This document shows, piece after piece, positions 16,416-24,990 of a DNA stretch of 64,000 bases. A model generated the notes under the pieces. It worked only from the letters and a program-made list of their open reading frames with translations, was not told the DNA's origin and did not search any database. The DNA comes from Halobacillus amylolyticus (GTDB lineage: Bacteria > Bacillota > Bacilli > Bacillales > Halobacillaceae): the NCBI RefSeq assembly GCF_022921115.1, contig NZ_CP095075.1, forward strand, positions 3,422,001-3,486,000, read 5' to 3'. A program made the translations under genes and the position numbers. The first letter of the stretch is position 1, and every line of letters begins with the position of its first letter.

Positions 16416-17135
16416 TTTTAGTAACACGAGGTTCTGCTAAACACGTAGAAAGTTATAAAGTAGTAGGAAATTTGCGATCCCCTTAGATAGTTGCTCCTGA
16501 TTAGGGAAAGGTTATTCGTTGAAAATAGACACTCCCCGTTTTGGTTGACAGGGTGTCTATTTTCTTCTGTGGAAAATTTCAACACACTAAGGCATCATCG
16601 AGTGGGATGTGTAGGTCTGGTAGAAACGGTATCTAACCGCTTTAGCGTTATTAGAGATGAATCATTTGCTTCATTAAATATAGTTTTCAAATATCAGTAG
16701 TTTTAGATATCCTTTTGTGTGATGAAGTTTTTCGTAATCGCCTTGGCCCTAAGAGCACTAGGCTGGGAGAAAGGACTTGTGGCTGTCTCAATAATAGGTC
16801 GGGGATATGTTAACACTGTCAGCAGTGAATCTATGTTTAGGATTATTGATGGTTAGAGTTAGGCTATTATTTAGCTAAGGAGTTTGTACAAGATATAGGA
16901 AATTAGACTGTACGTGTGTGTAACTGGTAGGCTTTTAGGATTTGTCTAGGAGTACAGAATAGGTGGGATTGCCAGATAGGTCTAGGGATGAGGGAATACA
17001 TTACATACAGAGCTACAGAATTTATTGTAATAGGTGGAGACTCTTAGAGGTCATGTTTGGAAAATACATTTGTTTATAAAGGTAAACATTTTGGCTTGCT
17101 ATTGATACAGCTACATCAACTATTAACTAGAACAT
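16416..17135. other. 720-bp gap, mostly featureless
   Basis: It contains the first copy of a direct repeat with a built-in hairpin (16474-16600) and otherwise stop-rich DNA. A 44-codon frame at 16722-16856 (MKFFVIALALRALGWEKG at its start) is compositionally plausible but lacks a ribosome site and has no family I know. I see no complete gene. Confidence 0.4.
16474..16600 (+). repeat. Direct repeat, copy 1 (contains terminator-like hairpin)
   Basis: About 95 bases beginning GCGATCCCCTTAGATAGTTG are repeated at 17670 with only a few differences, and a weaker match runs on for about 30 more (ACTAAGGCA). Inside, GAAAATAGACAC (16521-16532) pairs with GTGTCTATTTTC (16553-16564), which may terminate the SDR gene's transcript. 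Confidence 0.8.
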
Positions 17136-17294
17136 TTAACTAATTTTAGATGATTTAGGCTCCTGTTTTACATGGTCATATTCACAATAATGTTTTATTG
17201 CCATCCACTTAATGAGATCCCTTTCATCTTTGGTTAAATCCCTATCCAATTTTTGCTGAAACTCCTCAACTAAGTTCTGCTCTATATTTTTCAT
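17136..17294 (-). CDS. Small protein of unknown function (52 residues)
   Basis: A short gene on the minus strand. ATG 17294 stands 9 bases behind GGGGAGG, and 52 codons follow with a biased, gene-like composition: MKNIEQNLVEEFQQKLD, then RDLTKDERDLIKWMAIKHYC and a polar tail. It is predicted to be mainly helical and soluble. I do not recognise a family. It is the only convincing gene between the two copies of the direct repeat and is transcribed against all its neighbours, so it may have arrived with that segment. Confidence 0.6.
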   Translation of the reverse strand: MKNIEQNLVEEFQQKLDRDLTKDERDLIKWMAIKHYCEYDHVKQEPKSSKIS

Positions 17295-18066
17295 ATGGAT
17301 TAAACCTCCCCAATGGCTTTTAATTCATTATACCTAATTTTACTGAAAAATCAAACAACTATTTACTGTAAGTGTATTTACACATGGATATAAATTTTGC
17401 TTGTATTTAAACTTAGCTCTTTAAGTACAGTTACCTGACTGTTACATAGATTATAAGAGAGTAAGGCAGCAAAGTCCAACTTATATAAGCTGTTGCGTTC
17501 TGTAGCGGAATGAGTGGTGATCCAAATAAAGGGTATTCCAACACGTCAGCTACTCCTGGCTGTTCTGAACCAATACGTAACTTACTATCTCATTTAACTT
17601 TTGTAAAGGACATGGTATAATTAGCCAGAGATAGGCTGCACACAAGAAAAGGAGATCACTGCTCTAACTGCGATCCCCTTAGATAGTTGCTCTTGATTAG
17701 GGCAAGGCTATTCGTTAAAAATAGACACTTCCCGTTAGGTTGACAGGGTGTCTATTTTCTTTTGCGTGAAATGACCACAACTAAGGCAATCAACGATACA
17801 TATCAGGTGCTATAAAGGCTATAGCACTATCAATGCTTCATAATGCTCCCATGGATTACTTTGGCTCTCTATAATAGGATCTGCATAATTAAATGGAATC
17901 GGCGGTGTTCCAAGCAGTCTAAATTATCTGAGTATTAACTGAATTTAGATTCTTTCCTTTTTAAAATCTTAAACGTTGTAAATCCGCATTTTCCTAATCC
18001 CACCCGAAATACATATAAAGTCTTTTAACCTGTAATCTATTAACTTCTAACCAGAGGTGAAACATA
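17295..18066. other. 770-bp gap upstream of the two-component system
   Basis: It holds the second copy of the direct repeat (17670-17790) and an 8-bp inverted repeat TCTAAATT/AATTTAGA (17918-17949) followed by a pyrimidine-rich run, which could be a weak terminator or operator ahead of the sensor kinase gene. No reading frame deserves a call. Confidence 0.4.
17670..17790 (+). repeat. Direct repeat, copy 2
   Basis: Second copy of the 16474-16600 repeat, again starting GCGATCCCCTTAGATAGTTG. It keeps the hairpin (AAAATAGACAC with GTGTCTATTTT, 17718-17758). The two copies flank about 1.1 kb in the same orientation. Confidence 0.8.
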
Positions 18067-19674
18067 GTGCGCCAACCACGATTTAAGTTAAGTACCATCA
18101 TTATGCTATTGGTCTGTCTCGTTGTGTTAGTGTCTTTGCTAATTACCGACCTTCTTATTACGGACTCGACGAGTGAAAATATCCACAATCAATTAGAGGA
18201 GAAAGCTTCAATCGTCTCCCGTACAGTTGCCCAATCTCAAATTGTGAAAAAAGGTTTGCAGGGTGAGGTAGATCAGGATAGGATCCAAGAGTATGCCGTG
18301 ACGATACAGGAGGAAGCAAATGTCCTATTTGTTGTGGTAATGGATATGAACGGAATTCGCCTATCGCACCCTGAGCCTGATCGAATTGGGAGGCATTTTG
18401 TAGGTGGGGACGAGGGGCGTGTGCTTCAGGGGGAGGAGTATACCTCTTCTTCAACTGGAACGTTAGGGAAGTCTTTAAGGGCCTTCACCCCAATCTATGA
18501 TCAGAGTCAAAATCAAATTGGTGCTGTTGCTGTTGGCATTTCTTTACAGGCTGTCCAAGAGTCGATTCAACAAAGCCATAAAAGGGTGATCATTGGTTCG
18601 ATTGTTGGTGTGCTGGTGGGGATCATAGGGGCGTTTCTATTAGCTGACTATATTAAGAACAGCCTTTTTGGTCTTGAACCACATGCGATTGCGCGTATTC
18701 ATGAAGAACGAAACCGGATGCTGCATTCTGTTCGTGAAGGAATCATAGCGATTGATAAAGAGGCCACGATTGTCCTCGTGAACAAGTCGGCTCGGCAAAT
18801 TTTTCAAAAGGCAGGGTTGATGGATCAGGAGCCGGTAGGAATGAAGATCAATGACTTTTTACCAGGTACGATGCTGCAGCATGTGTTAGAAGAAGAAGTA
18901 ACTGAATTAGATGAGGAGCAAACGATTAATGGTGTGTCGATTATCACGAACCGTGTTCCGTTAGTGGTGAAAGATCGAGTGGTTGGAGCGATTGCTACTT
19001 TCCGTGATAAAACGGAGGTAAATCAGTTAGCGGAACAGCTGACTGGTGTTCAGATGTATGCGGATACACTAAGGGCGCAGTCTCATGAGTTCATGAATCA
19101 ACTGCACGTGTTACTCGGTTTAATTAAGATGGAGGATTATGATGAAGTGAACCAGTTCATTAGTAAATTGGTGAATCATCAAGCACATGAAGTGGGAAAT
19201 GTCACGCGGCATATAAAGGATCCAGCTCTTGCTGGATTTATGATTGGTAAAATGAGTGCATCTAGAGAATCACATGTTCAGTTGACCATCGAATGTGAAA
19301 CCGAGATTCCGCAGCCGAAAGATCTTGAGGTGACACATGAGTTGATCACGATACTTGGGAACATCATTGATAATGCGATTGACAGTGTATGGGAGAGTAA
19401 TCAAAAGCAAATCCATGTCAGTCTTTCTTATGTCGATGATCTGTTGACCATTATTGTGACGGATACAGGAAATGGAATCGCCAAAGACAAACACGAGGAA
19501 ATTTTTCAAAAGGGAGTATCTACAAAGGAAGGAAATCATCGCGGGTTCGGTCTTTATCTCACCAAACAAAGTGTGGAGAAAATGGCTGGATCGATCGATA
19601 TGGATTCCTCTCTTGACAAAGGTACAACCTTTACGTTGATTATCCCCTATCAATCAGGAGGTGGGCGAAAGTGA
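18067..19674 (+). CDS. CitA/DcuS-family sensor histidine kinase (MalK/DctS-like)
   Basis: A membrane sensor for di- or tricarboxylates, 535 residues. It has an N-terminal membrane helix (about 12-33), an extracytoplasmic Cache/PAS sensor with the SHPEPDRIGRHFVGGDEGR stretch typical of citrate/fumarate sensors, a second helix (about 178-198), a cytoplasmic PAS domain, a SpoOB-type His box (SHEFMNQLHVLLGLI, His about 340) and an HATPase domain with NIIDNAIDSVW and DTGNGI. The start is GTG 18067 behind AGAGGTGA. It overlaps the response regulator by four bases, and a 2-hydroxycarboxylate transporter follows, the arrangement of B. subtilis MalK-MalR with MaeN. Likely ligand: malate, citrate or a close relative. 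Confidence 0.92.
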   Translation: MRQPRFKLSTIIMLLVCLVVLVSLLITDLLITDSTSENIHNQLEEKASIVSRTVAQSQIVKKGLQGEVDQDRIQEYAVTIQEEANVLFVVVMDMNGIRLSHPEPDRIGRHFVGGDEGRVLQGEEYTSSSTGTLGKSLRAFTPIYDQSQNQIGAVAVGISLQAVQESIQQSHKRVIIGSIVGVLVGIIGAFLLADYIKNSLFGLEPHAIARIHEERNRMLHSVREGIIAIDKEATIVLVNKSARQIFQKAGLMDQEPVGMKINDFLPGTMLQHVLEEEVTELDEEQTINGVSIITNRVPLVVKDRVVGAIATFRDKTEVNQLAEQLTGVQMYADTLRAQSHEFMNQLHVLLGLIKMEDYDEVNQFISKLVNHQAHEVGNVTRHIKDPALAGFMIGKMSASRESHVQLTIECETEIPQPKDLEVTHELITILGNIIDNAIDSVWESNQKQIHVSLSYVDDLLTIIVTDTGNGIAKDKHEEIFQKGVSTKEGNHRGFGLYLTKQSVEKMAGSIDMDSSLDKGTTFTLIIPYQSGGGRK

Positions 19675-20384
19675 TCAAGGTTCTAATCGTTGAGGATGAC
19701 CCGATGGTAGCTCAATTGAATAAAAGTTATATCGAGCAGATCGATGGGTTCATGTTTAGTGGTGTCGCTGCTAATACGGATGAGGCGGTTGAGCAGATGG
19801 CTCAAATAAAAATTGACCTGATGTTGCTTGATGTTTACTTGCCGGGTTTGAATGGAATTGAGTTTCTAAAGCGTATCCGTGAACAAAATCAGGATATCGA
19901 TGTGATATTGATTACTGCTGCCTCTGACATTCACCAGATTCAGCAATCATTAAGGCTTGGTGCCGTGGATTATTTAATTAAACCGTTTGAATTCGAACGC
20001 TTTGAGAAATCGCTGACTCAATACAAGAACAGCCATTATAAATTAACGGACATAGACAAAGTCAATCAGCACGAGATCGATCGATTGCTCCGTAAATCAA
20101 GCCCTCGGCCAGAGGCACCGAAGATACAAGGATTACCGAAAGGCCTAACGAAAAATACATTGGCGACCATCAATCACATTATTCTCTCTAAGGAACCAGA
20201 TTTTTTTTCAACGGATGACATTGCAGAAGCTGCCAATATTTCTAGGGTCTCTGTAAGAAAATACTTAAAATTCCTTAGTGAAATCGAGTATTTGGAAGAA
20301 ACATTGATCTATGGTGTCGGAAGACCGATTTACCAGTATAAACTGAATGAGTCAAAGCGTGATCAAATTGACCATTATCTGTAA
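19671..20384 (+). CDS. CitB/DcuR-family response regulator (MalR-like)
   Basis: Partner of the upstream kinase, 237 residues. The receiver domain has the acidic pocket EDD (residues 8-10), phospho-acceptor Asp 54 in LLDVYLPG and Lys 104 in YLIKPFE. The C-terminal DNA-binding part (FSTDDIAEAANISRVSVRKY) is the helix-turn-helix of the citrate/malate group. It starts with GTG overlapping the kinase stop codon. Its likely target is the repeat-rich gap before the transporter gene (20432-20476), where TTCACA/TGTGAA half-sites are clustered. A terminator follows directly. Confidence 0.92.
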   Translation: MIKVLIVEDDPMVAQLNKSYIEQIDGFMFSGVAANTDEAVEQMAQIKIDLMLLDVYLPGLNGIEFLKRIREQNQDIDVILITAASDIHQIQQSLRLGAVDYLIKPFEFERFEKSLTQYKNSHYKLTDIDKVNQHEIDRLLRKSSPRPEAPKIQGLPKGLTKNTLATINHIILSKEPDFFSTDDIAEAANISRVSVRKYLKFLSEIEYLEETLIYGVGRPIYQYKLNESKRDQIDHYL

Positions 20385-20410
20385 AGCAGCCAATCCCGGC
20401 TGCTTTTTTT
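20383..20410 (+). terminator. Terminator after the two-component system
   Basis: AGCAGCC pairs with GGCTGCT across a 6-base loop and is followed by seven T residues. The transporter gene downstream therefore needs its own promoter. Confidence 0.9.
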
Positions 20411-20431
20411 AATTACAATAACATCATTAGT

Positions 20432-20476
20432 TTCACAATGTGTGAATTTTTTGTGAATTTAACTATCATGTGAATT
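20432..20476 (+). promoter_or_regulatory. Clustered half-sites, probable response-regulator target
   Basis: TTCACA-ATG-TGTGAA (20432-20446) is a perfect inverted repeat. TGTGAATT recurs as direct repeats at 20441, 20452 and 20469. Such repeated half-sites upstream of a 2HCT carrier gene are what a CitB/MalR-type activator would need. The site assignment is inference from position. Confidence 0.55.
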
Positions 20477-20482
20477 AGTAAA

Positions 20483-20496
20483 TGAAAGCGTTTACT
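20483..20496 (+). promoter_or_regulatory. Probable cre box (CcpA)
   Basis: TGAAAGCGTTTACT fits the CcpA consensus with the core AGCGTTT. It lies between the half-site cluster and the transporter ribosome site, so glucose would be expected to repress this operon. Confidence 0.6.
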
Positions 20497-20550
20497 AATG
20501 TTTGAGAACTCATCTGTCATTTTATTACTAAACAAAAAGGAGTGGTCGAG

Positions 20551-21879
20551 ATGTCACAAACAGCTCAAGAGCTGAACTATGACAATCAATCGAACGGACA
20601 AGTCACGGAATTTCAGAACAAGAAAAAAGGATTTACGATATTTGAAATTCCTGTTTTATGGTTCGCCATTTTTACCGCTATTACACTGATCAGCCTGTAC
20701 ACTGGGAATCTACCAGGCGGCATGATCGGCAGTTTGCTCGTGATGATTGTACTTGGAGAACTATTAGGTTGGATAGGGGACCATACACCAATCGTCAAAA
20801 CATTTCTAGGTGGAGGAGCTATCATTGCCATCTTCGGAGCAGCGTTTATGGTGTATGCAGGTTTGCTGCCGGATTCTTCGGTGACAGCCATGACGACTTT
20901 CATGAAAGATGGCGGTTTCTTGAACTTTTATATTGCGGCCCTGATTACAGGGAGTATTCTTGGAATGAATAAAACCATTCTCATGAAAGTAGGTCTACGT
21001 TACTTTTTACCTATCATTGGTGCGGTTATCGGGGCTATGGCTATTGCTGGTCTATTAGGCTCTCTAGTTGGATTCTCTTTACGTGATGCCGTTCTTGTCA
21101 TTACGATGCCGATCATGGGTGGAGGCATGGGAGCAGGTGCCGTTCCGATGAGTCAAATCTATTCAGAAATGATGGGAAATGATCCAAGCTATTATATTTC
21201 TATGCTTGTGCCTGCCCTTGCGCTTGGTAACGTTTTCGCGATTGTACTGGCAAGCATGCTCAACCTACTTGGGAAAAAGGTACCTTCTCTGACTGGGAAT
21301 GGTCAGCTCGTTCACGGTTTTCAATACAAGGAAGAAAAGCCGACTTATGATATCCAAAAAATGGGGATCGGTTTACTGGCTGCTGTAGCATTCTTTGCAG
21401 TCGGAACACTGCTGGGAGACTTCATCCCGCTTCACCCTTATGCGTTGATGATTATTATTGTTGCCGTTGCGAAAATTGTTGATGTAATTCCACATAACGT
21501 GGTTGAAGGGGCGAGCCAATGGTATAAATTTGTGGCCAATAACTGGACACTTGCCTTGCTATTTGGAATTGGAATCGCTTATACCGATTTGAACACGGTC
21601 ATTGAAGCCTTGACCTTGCAGTACATTTTGACTGTCTTCGGTGTTGTATTAGGCGCGATCATCGGAGCGGGTCTGCTTGGTAAACTTGTTGGTTTCTACC
21701 CGATTGAAGCGGCTATTACGGCTGGATTGTGTATGGCAAATATGGGAGGAACAGGGGATGTTGCCGTTCTTTCTGCGTCAAGAAGAATGGAACTGATGCC
21801 TTTCGCTCAGATTTCTTCTCGATTAGGCGGTGCGCTGATCTTATTATTAGCCGGGTTAATCATCCCGCTTTTTAACTAA
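20551..21879 (+). CDS. 2-hydroxycarboxylate transporter (MaeN/CimH type)
   Basis: A sodium- or proton-coupled carrier of the 2HCT family, 442 residues, about 11 membrane segments. The two family re-entrant loops are visible: GGGMGAGAVPMSQIY in the first half and NMGGTGDVAVLSAS near the C terminus. Known members move malate, citrate, citramalate or lactate. ATG 20551 is eight bases after AAAGGAG; a GTG nine bases earlier touches that site. It lies between the malate/citrate-type two-component system and two CoA-dependent enzymes. MaeN and CimH of B. subtilis are close in size and layout, but the exact substrate is not decided by sequence. Confidence 0.93.
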   Translation: MSQTAQELNYDNQSNGQVTEFQNKKKGFTIFEIPVLWFAIFTAITLISLYTGNLPGGMIGSLLVMIVLGELLGWIGDHTPIVKTFLGGGAIIAIFGAAFMVYAGLLPDSSVTAMTTFMKDGGFLNFYIAALITGSILGMNKTILMKVGLRYFLPIIGAVIGAMAIAGLLGSLVGFSLRDAVLVITMPIMGGGMGAGAVPMSQIYSEMMGNDPSYYISMLVPALALGNVFAIVLASMLNLLGKKVPSLTGNGQLVHGFQYKEEKPTYDIQKMGIGLLAAVAFFAVGTLLGDFIPLHPYALMIIIVAVAKIVDVIPHNVVEGASQWYKFVANNWTLALLFGIGIAYTDLNTVIEALTLQYILTVFGVVLGAIIGAGLLGKLVGFYPIEAAITAGLCMANMGGTGDVAVLSASRRMELMPFAQISSRLGGALILLLAGLIIPLFN

Positions 21880-21914
21880 GATTTATGGAATACGTTAAGA
21901 AAATATAGTTTAGG

Positions 21915-21962
21915 AGAACTAAATCATCTGCCTTATCCTGTGGCGGAAGATTTAGTTCTTTA
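21915..21962 (+). terminator. Hairpin between transporter and CoA-transferase genes
   Basis: AGAACTAAATC (21915-21925) pairs perfectly with GATTTAGTTCT (21949-21959), with a loop of 23 bases that can form an inner GCC/GGC pair. Only three Ts follow, so it may be a partial terminator or a processing/stability element that lowers expression of the two enzymes relative to the carrier. Confidence 0.55.
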
Positions 21963-21998
21963 CAGTTAAGCCATTTACTAATTCGGAGGTTGATGTTC

Positions 21999-23150
21999 AT
22001 GTTGCCATTAGAAGGAATCACAGTTGTATCGTTAGAACAAGCCGTAGCAGCACCATTTGCTACAAGGCAGCTAGCTGATTTAGGAGCTCGAGTCATTAAA
22101 GTAGAACGGCCAGAAGTAGGGGACTTCGCAAGACATTATGATGAAACAGTGCAAGGAATGTCGAGTCATTTCACATGGCTTAATCGATCAAAGGAGTCGC
22201 TTGCTCTTAATTTGAAGGAAGAGGAAAGTCAAAGGTTAATTATGACTATCCTTCAGGAGGCCGATATTTTCATCCATAACTTAGCACCTGGGGCTGTCGA
22301 TCGTCTTGGCTTTGGGTCCAATGATCTTAAGGAAAAGTTTCCCCACCTGATTACGTGCAGCATTTCTGGATATGGGGAGGATGGTTCTTACCGAGACAAA
22401 AAGGCGTATGATCTGTTGATTCAGTGTGAAGCAGGAGCTGTGTCAGTTACAGGTACAGAAGATACGCCATCAAAAGCGGGTATTTCGATAGCCGACATTG
22501 CTGCAGGTATGTATGCCTACAGCGGAATATTGACGGCACTTATCGCTCGTTCTAAGTCAGGAAAAGGGACGCATTTGGAAATTTCAATGTTAGAGGCTTT
22601 AGGAGAATGGATGGGCTATCCCCTTTATTATGCTGGCTATGGAGGAGAAGAACCAAAAAGAACCGGAGCGAGCCACGCGACCATTTATCCATATGGACCT
22701 TTTAACACGGCTGAGGGTAAACCAGTATTCTTAGGCATACAGAATGATCGAGAATGGCAGCAGTTCTGTGAACGAGTGATTGAAAAGCCAGAACTTAAGG
22801 ACGATCCACTTTTTCACACGAACGCAAGTCGCCTGAAAAACAAGGATACCCTGGCGCCAATTATAGCAAGAGTTTTTGACCAAATGTCAGCCGACAAACT
22901 AGTTGAAAAGCTGGATGCTGAAAGGATCGCCAATGCAAGGTTGAATACAATGAGGGAATTTATGGATCATCCGCAATTAAAGGCACGGAATCGTTGGAGA
23001 GAGGTAGAGACACCCACAGGCAAAATTAAGACCCTCGTCCCACCTGTAACTTCCTCAGATTTGGAAACCGTGATGAACCCGATCCCGCGTGTCGGAGAGC
23101 ATACAGACCAGATTCGAAAGGAGTTTGCTCAAGGAGTGAAACTTAGCTGA
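21999..23150 (+). CDS. Class III (CaiB/BaiF) CoA-transferase
   Basis: A family III acyl-CoA transferase, 383 residues, moving CoA from a donor such as succinyl-CoA to a carboxylic acid through a covalent aspartyl intermediate. Seen are the N-terminal LPLEGITVVSLEQAVAAPFA, LADLGARVIKVERPE, SKESLALNLK, the catalytic Asp (about residue 166, in SIADIAAGMYA) and the C-terminal HPQLKARN segment. The start is ATG 21999 behind CGGAGG; TTG/ATG codons just upstream lie too close. Followed by a CitE-like lyase, it probably activates the imported hydroxy-acid. Succinyl-CoA:malate or :citramalate CoA-transferases belong to this family, and citramalate or malate is the simplest guess here. Confidence 0.9.
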   Translation: MLPLEGITVVSLEQAVAAPFATRQLADLGARVIKVERPEVGDFARHYDETVQGMSSHFTWLNRSKESLALNLKEEESQRLIMTILQEADIFIHNLAPGAVDRLGFGSNDLKEKFPHLITCSISGYGEDGSYRDKKAYDLLIQCEAGAVSVTGTEDTPSKAGISIADIAAGMYAYSGILTALIARSKSGKGTHLEISMLEALGEWMGYPLYYAGYGGEEPKRTGASHATIYPYGPFNTAEGKPVFLGIQNDREWQQFCERVIEKPELKDDPLFHTNASRLKNKDTLAPIIARVFDQMSADKLVEKLDAERIANARLNTMREFMDHPQLKARNRWREVETPTGKIKTLVPPVTSSDLETVMNPIPRVGEHTDQIRKEFAQGVKLS

Positions 23151-23226
23151 TATCGATCGGCGGTCACCAAAGAAGAATTCCTTTAAACGTCTCAGAATCT
23201 ATTATATGAGGAAAGTGGTGCTGACT

Positions 23227-24069
23227 ATGAAAAAACGTTCCTATCTCTTTGTGCCTGCAAATTCGAATAAACTGATAGAAAAGGGGCTCACTTCCGAAGC
23301 AGACGCTGTGATCTTTGATTTGGAAGACGCAGTAGCCCTTTCCGAGAAAAACGTCGCCCGTGCCAAACTTTTGCATCATTTAAAAACAGTTAGGTGCTCG
23401 TCCCGACCTTTTGTCAGAGTCAACAGTACGGAAAGCGAGTATTTTGAAGAAGATGTGCGTACTTTTGCCGCACTCGACAACATAGGAATAATGCTGCCAA
23501 AAGCAGAGACAAAAGAGGATATTGCAAGGCTTGAAACCCTGCTTGACCAGGAAGATGTCATGAATAAACCGATCCTCCCGCTTATTGAGACGGCTAAGGG
23601 AGTGTGGAATGCAGCTGAGATTGCCTCAGCATCCCTAAAAGTTGAGGCATTGGCGTTTGGTGCCGTTGATTTCTCTCTCGACACCAATATCACCCTTTCA
23701 GATTCAGGAGAGGAATTGCTGTATGCACGTTCTCAGCTAGTGATTGCTTCTCGTGTAGCAGGAATAGAGGCTCCAATTGACACGGTCTATACAAATTTCA
23801 AGAACTCTGAAGGGTTTTTGCACGAAGCAAGGCAAGTCAAGGGGTTAGGGTTTCAAGGGAAGCTACTGATTCATCCCTCCCAAATAGCTTTAGCAGGAGA
23901 GATTTTTACTCCGAAAGATGAGGAAGTCGAGAAAGCCAGGCGGGTTATAAATGCTTTTCGTGAAGCTGAAGAAAAAGGAATTGCAGCTATTGAAGTAGAT
24001 GGTGAAATGGTAGATTACCCTGTTGTAAGGCAAGCAAGGAAGATCGTGAATTCGTTTAGCGGGGACTGA
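23227..24069 (+). CDS. CitE-like beta-hydroxyacyl-CoA lyase (HpcH/HpaI family)
   Basis: A 280-residue TIM-barrel lyase of the CitE/malyl-CoA lyase group. It contains RSYLFVPANSNKLIEKG, FDLEDAVA, PFVRVNS with the CoA/substrate Arg, MLPKAET, the metal-binding Glu in LIETAKGVW and Asp in FGAVDFSLD, and the LIHPSQI loop near residue 215. Free-standing CitE-like proteins cleave malyl-CoA, citramalyl-CoA or 3-hydroxy-3-methylglutaryl-type thioesters. Beside a class III CoA-transferase and a 2HCT carrier, the predicted output is acetyl-CoA plus glyoxylate or pyruvate. Start chosen at ATG 23227, where the conserved protein begins; the ATG at 23206 adds seven residues. Confidence 0.9.
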   Translation: MKKRSYLFVPANSNKLIEKGLTSEADAVIFDLEDAVALSEKNVARAKLLHHLKTVRCSSRPFVRVNSTESEYFEEDVRTFAALDNIGIMLPKAETKEDIARLETLLDQEDVMNKPILPLIETAKGVWNAAEIASASLKVEALAFGAVDFSLDTNITLSDSGEELLYARSQLVIASRVAGIEAPIDTVYTNFKNSEGFLHEARQVKGLGFQGKLLIHPSQIALAGEIFTPKDEEVEKARRVINAFREAEEKGIAAIEVDGEMVDYPVVRQARKIVNSFSGD

Positions 24070-24104
24070 TTTCGGCGTGGGTTACGGAAGTGTTTTACAT
24101 GTGA

Positions 24105-24138
24105 AGGCAGCCAGACCGTTTTAGTGGTCTGGCCGCCT
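24105..24138 (+). terminator. Hairpin after the CitE-like lyase gene
   Basis: AGGCAGCCAGACC and GGTCTGGCCGCCT form an 11-13 bp stem with one mismatch and an 8-base loop. There is no T run, so termination would be weak on this strand. Confidence 0.5.
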
Positions 24139-24225
24139 AATATACTCGCTATTCGTGGTGAAATATGGAGAGCCCGATTTAGAGGAACCCGTACTAAATG
24201 CGATTATAACTATGAATGACTACTA

Positions 24226-24792
24226 TTACATATACCACACGTCGTTATTTGTGGACGAGATAGCAACGGCGCCGGCCTGTAATGCTGTCACAACGTCATC
24301 TTTTTCGCAAACGAGTCCACTGGCAATAATAGGGGTGTTGATTTTATCTTTTACCCAGCCAATGGCTTTAGACATTCCACCTGGAAGGATTTCAATAAAG
24401 TGGGGAGTGGAGTTAGCAATCTGCTTATCAATACTACGAAATGAAATAGAATCGACTAAGAAAAATCGGTGAATGGTGTAGAAGCCGTAATTCCTGGCAG
24501 CGCGGACCATTTGAGCTTTGGTGCTAATAATGCCATCGGCTTTTGTACTTTCTTTTAAAAATTGAAGGGAAACTTCTTTATTGGATGTACCCTCTAGTAG
24601 GTCTATATGGACAAATGCTAGCTTATTATGAGCTTTGACTTTATCGACTATGTTACCGACATTGATGATATCACTGTTTAAGATAAAAATGATATTGCAG
24701 TCTGTTTGGATCGCTTCCTCTAGCCCTTCTTTGTCTTTGACTGCGGCAATGATCGGATTTTCTTCTAGAGCTTGTTTGACATTTTCTCTCAT
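24226..24792 (-). CDS. ygcP: GlpP-family antiterminator (YgcP-like)
   Basis: An RNA-binding antiterminator of the GlpP family, 188 residues, a TIM-barrel-like protein that in B. subtilis binds glycerol-3-phosphate and lets transcription pass leader terminators of glp operons. Typical stretches are NPIIAAVKDKEGL at the start, IIFILNSDI, FVHIDLLEG, ADGIISTK, HRFFLVDSIS, EILPGGMSK and TPIIASGLV. AAGGGGAT precedes ATG 24792. It is not next to glp genes. It is divergent from an SDR, FGGY kinase and FAD oxidase operon whose leader carries a matching antiterminator/terminator pair. E. coli has the same four families together (ygcP, ygcW, ygcE, ygcU), so I call it YgcP-like. The inducing phosphate ester is probably the kinase product. 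Confidence 0.88.
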   Translation of the reverse strand: MRENVKQALEENPIIAAVKDKEGLEEAIQTDCNIIFILNSDIINVGNIVDKVKAHNKLAFVHIDLLEGTSNKEVSLQFLKESTKADGIISTKAQMVRAARNYGFYTIHRFFLVDSISFRSIDKQIANSTPHFIEILPGGMSKAIGWVKDKINTPIIASGLVCEKDDVVTALQAGAVAISSTNNDVWYM

Positions 24793-24955
24793 AAAAATCC
24801 CCTTATCTTAATAGTCTTCCTAGGATATTATATAGTAGTTTCGGATGGAATAAAAATTATAAGGGTTTTCATAGATGGTGAGGCGCCTCTTGATGGGCAG
24901 GGAGTTTTGGTTGTCTGATGGTGTCGAAGAAAGGGGATTTATGGAGAGGGGGCGG

Positions 24956-24984
24956 TTGACAGTCTCAGGGGGGAACCATATACT
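24956..24984 (+). promoter_or_regulatory. Strong SigA promoter of the ygc-like operon
   Basis: TTGACA (24956-24961) and TATACT (24979-24984) with a 17-base spacer, close to the ideal promoter. Transcription should begin near 24991, giving a leader of about 105 bases that contains the attenuator. High promoter strength fits control by antitermination rather than by repression. Confidence 0.85.
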
Positions 24985-24990
24985 AATAGG

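Noticed and set aside
24155..24472. 105-codon plus-strand frame opposite the GlpP-type gene
   Set aside because: Antisense shadow; the GlpP family match on the other strand is clear.
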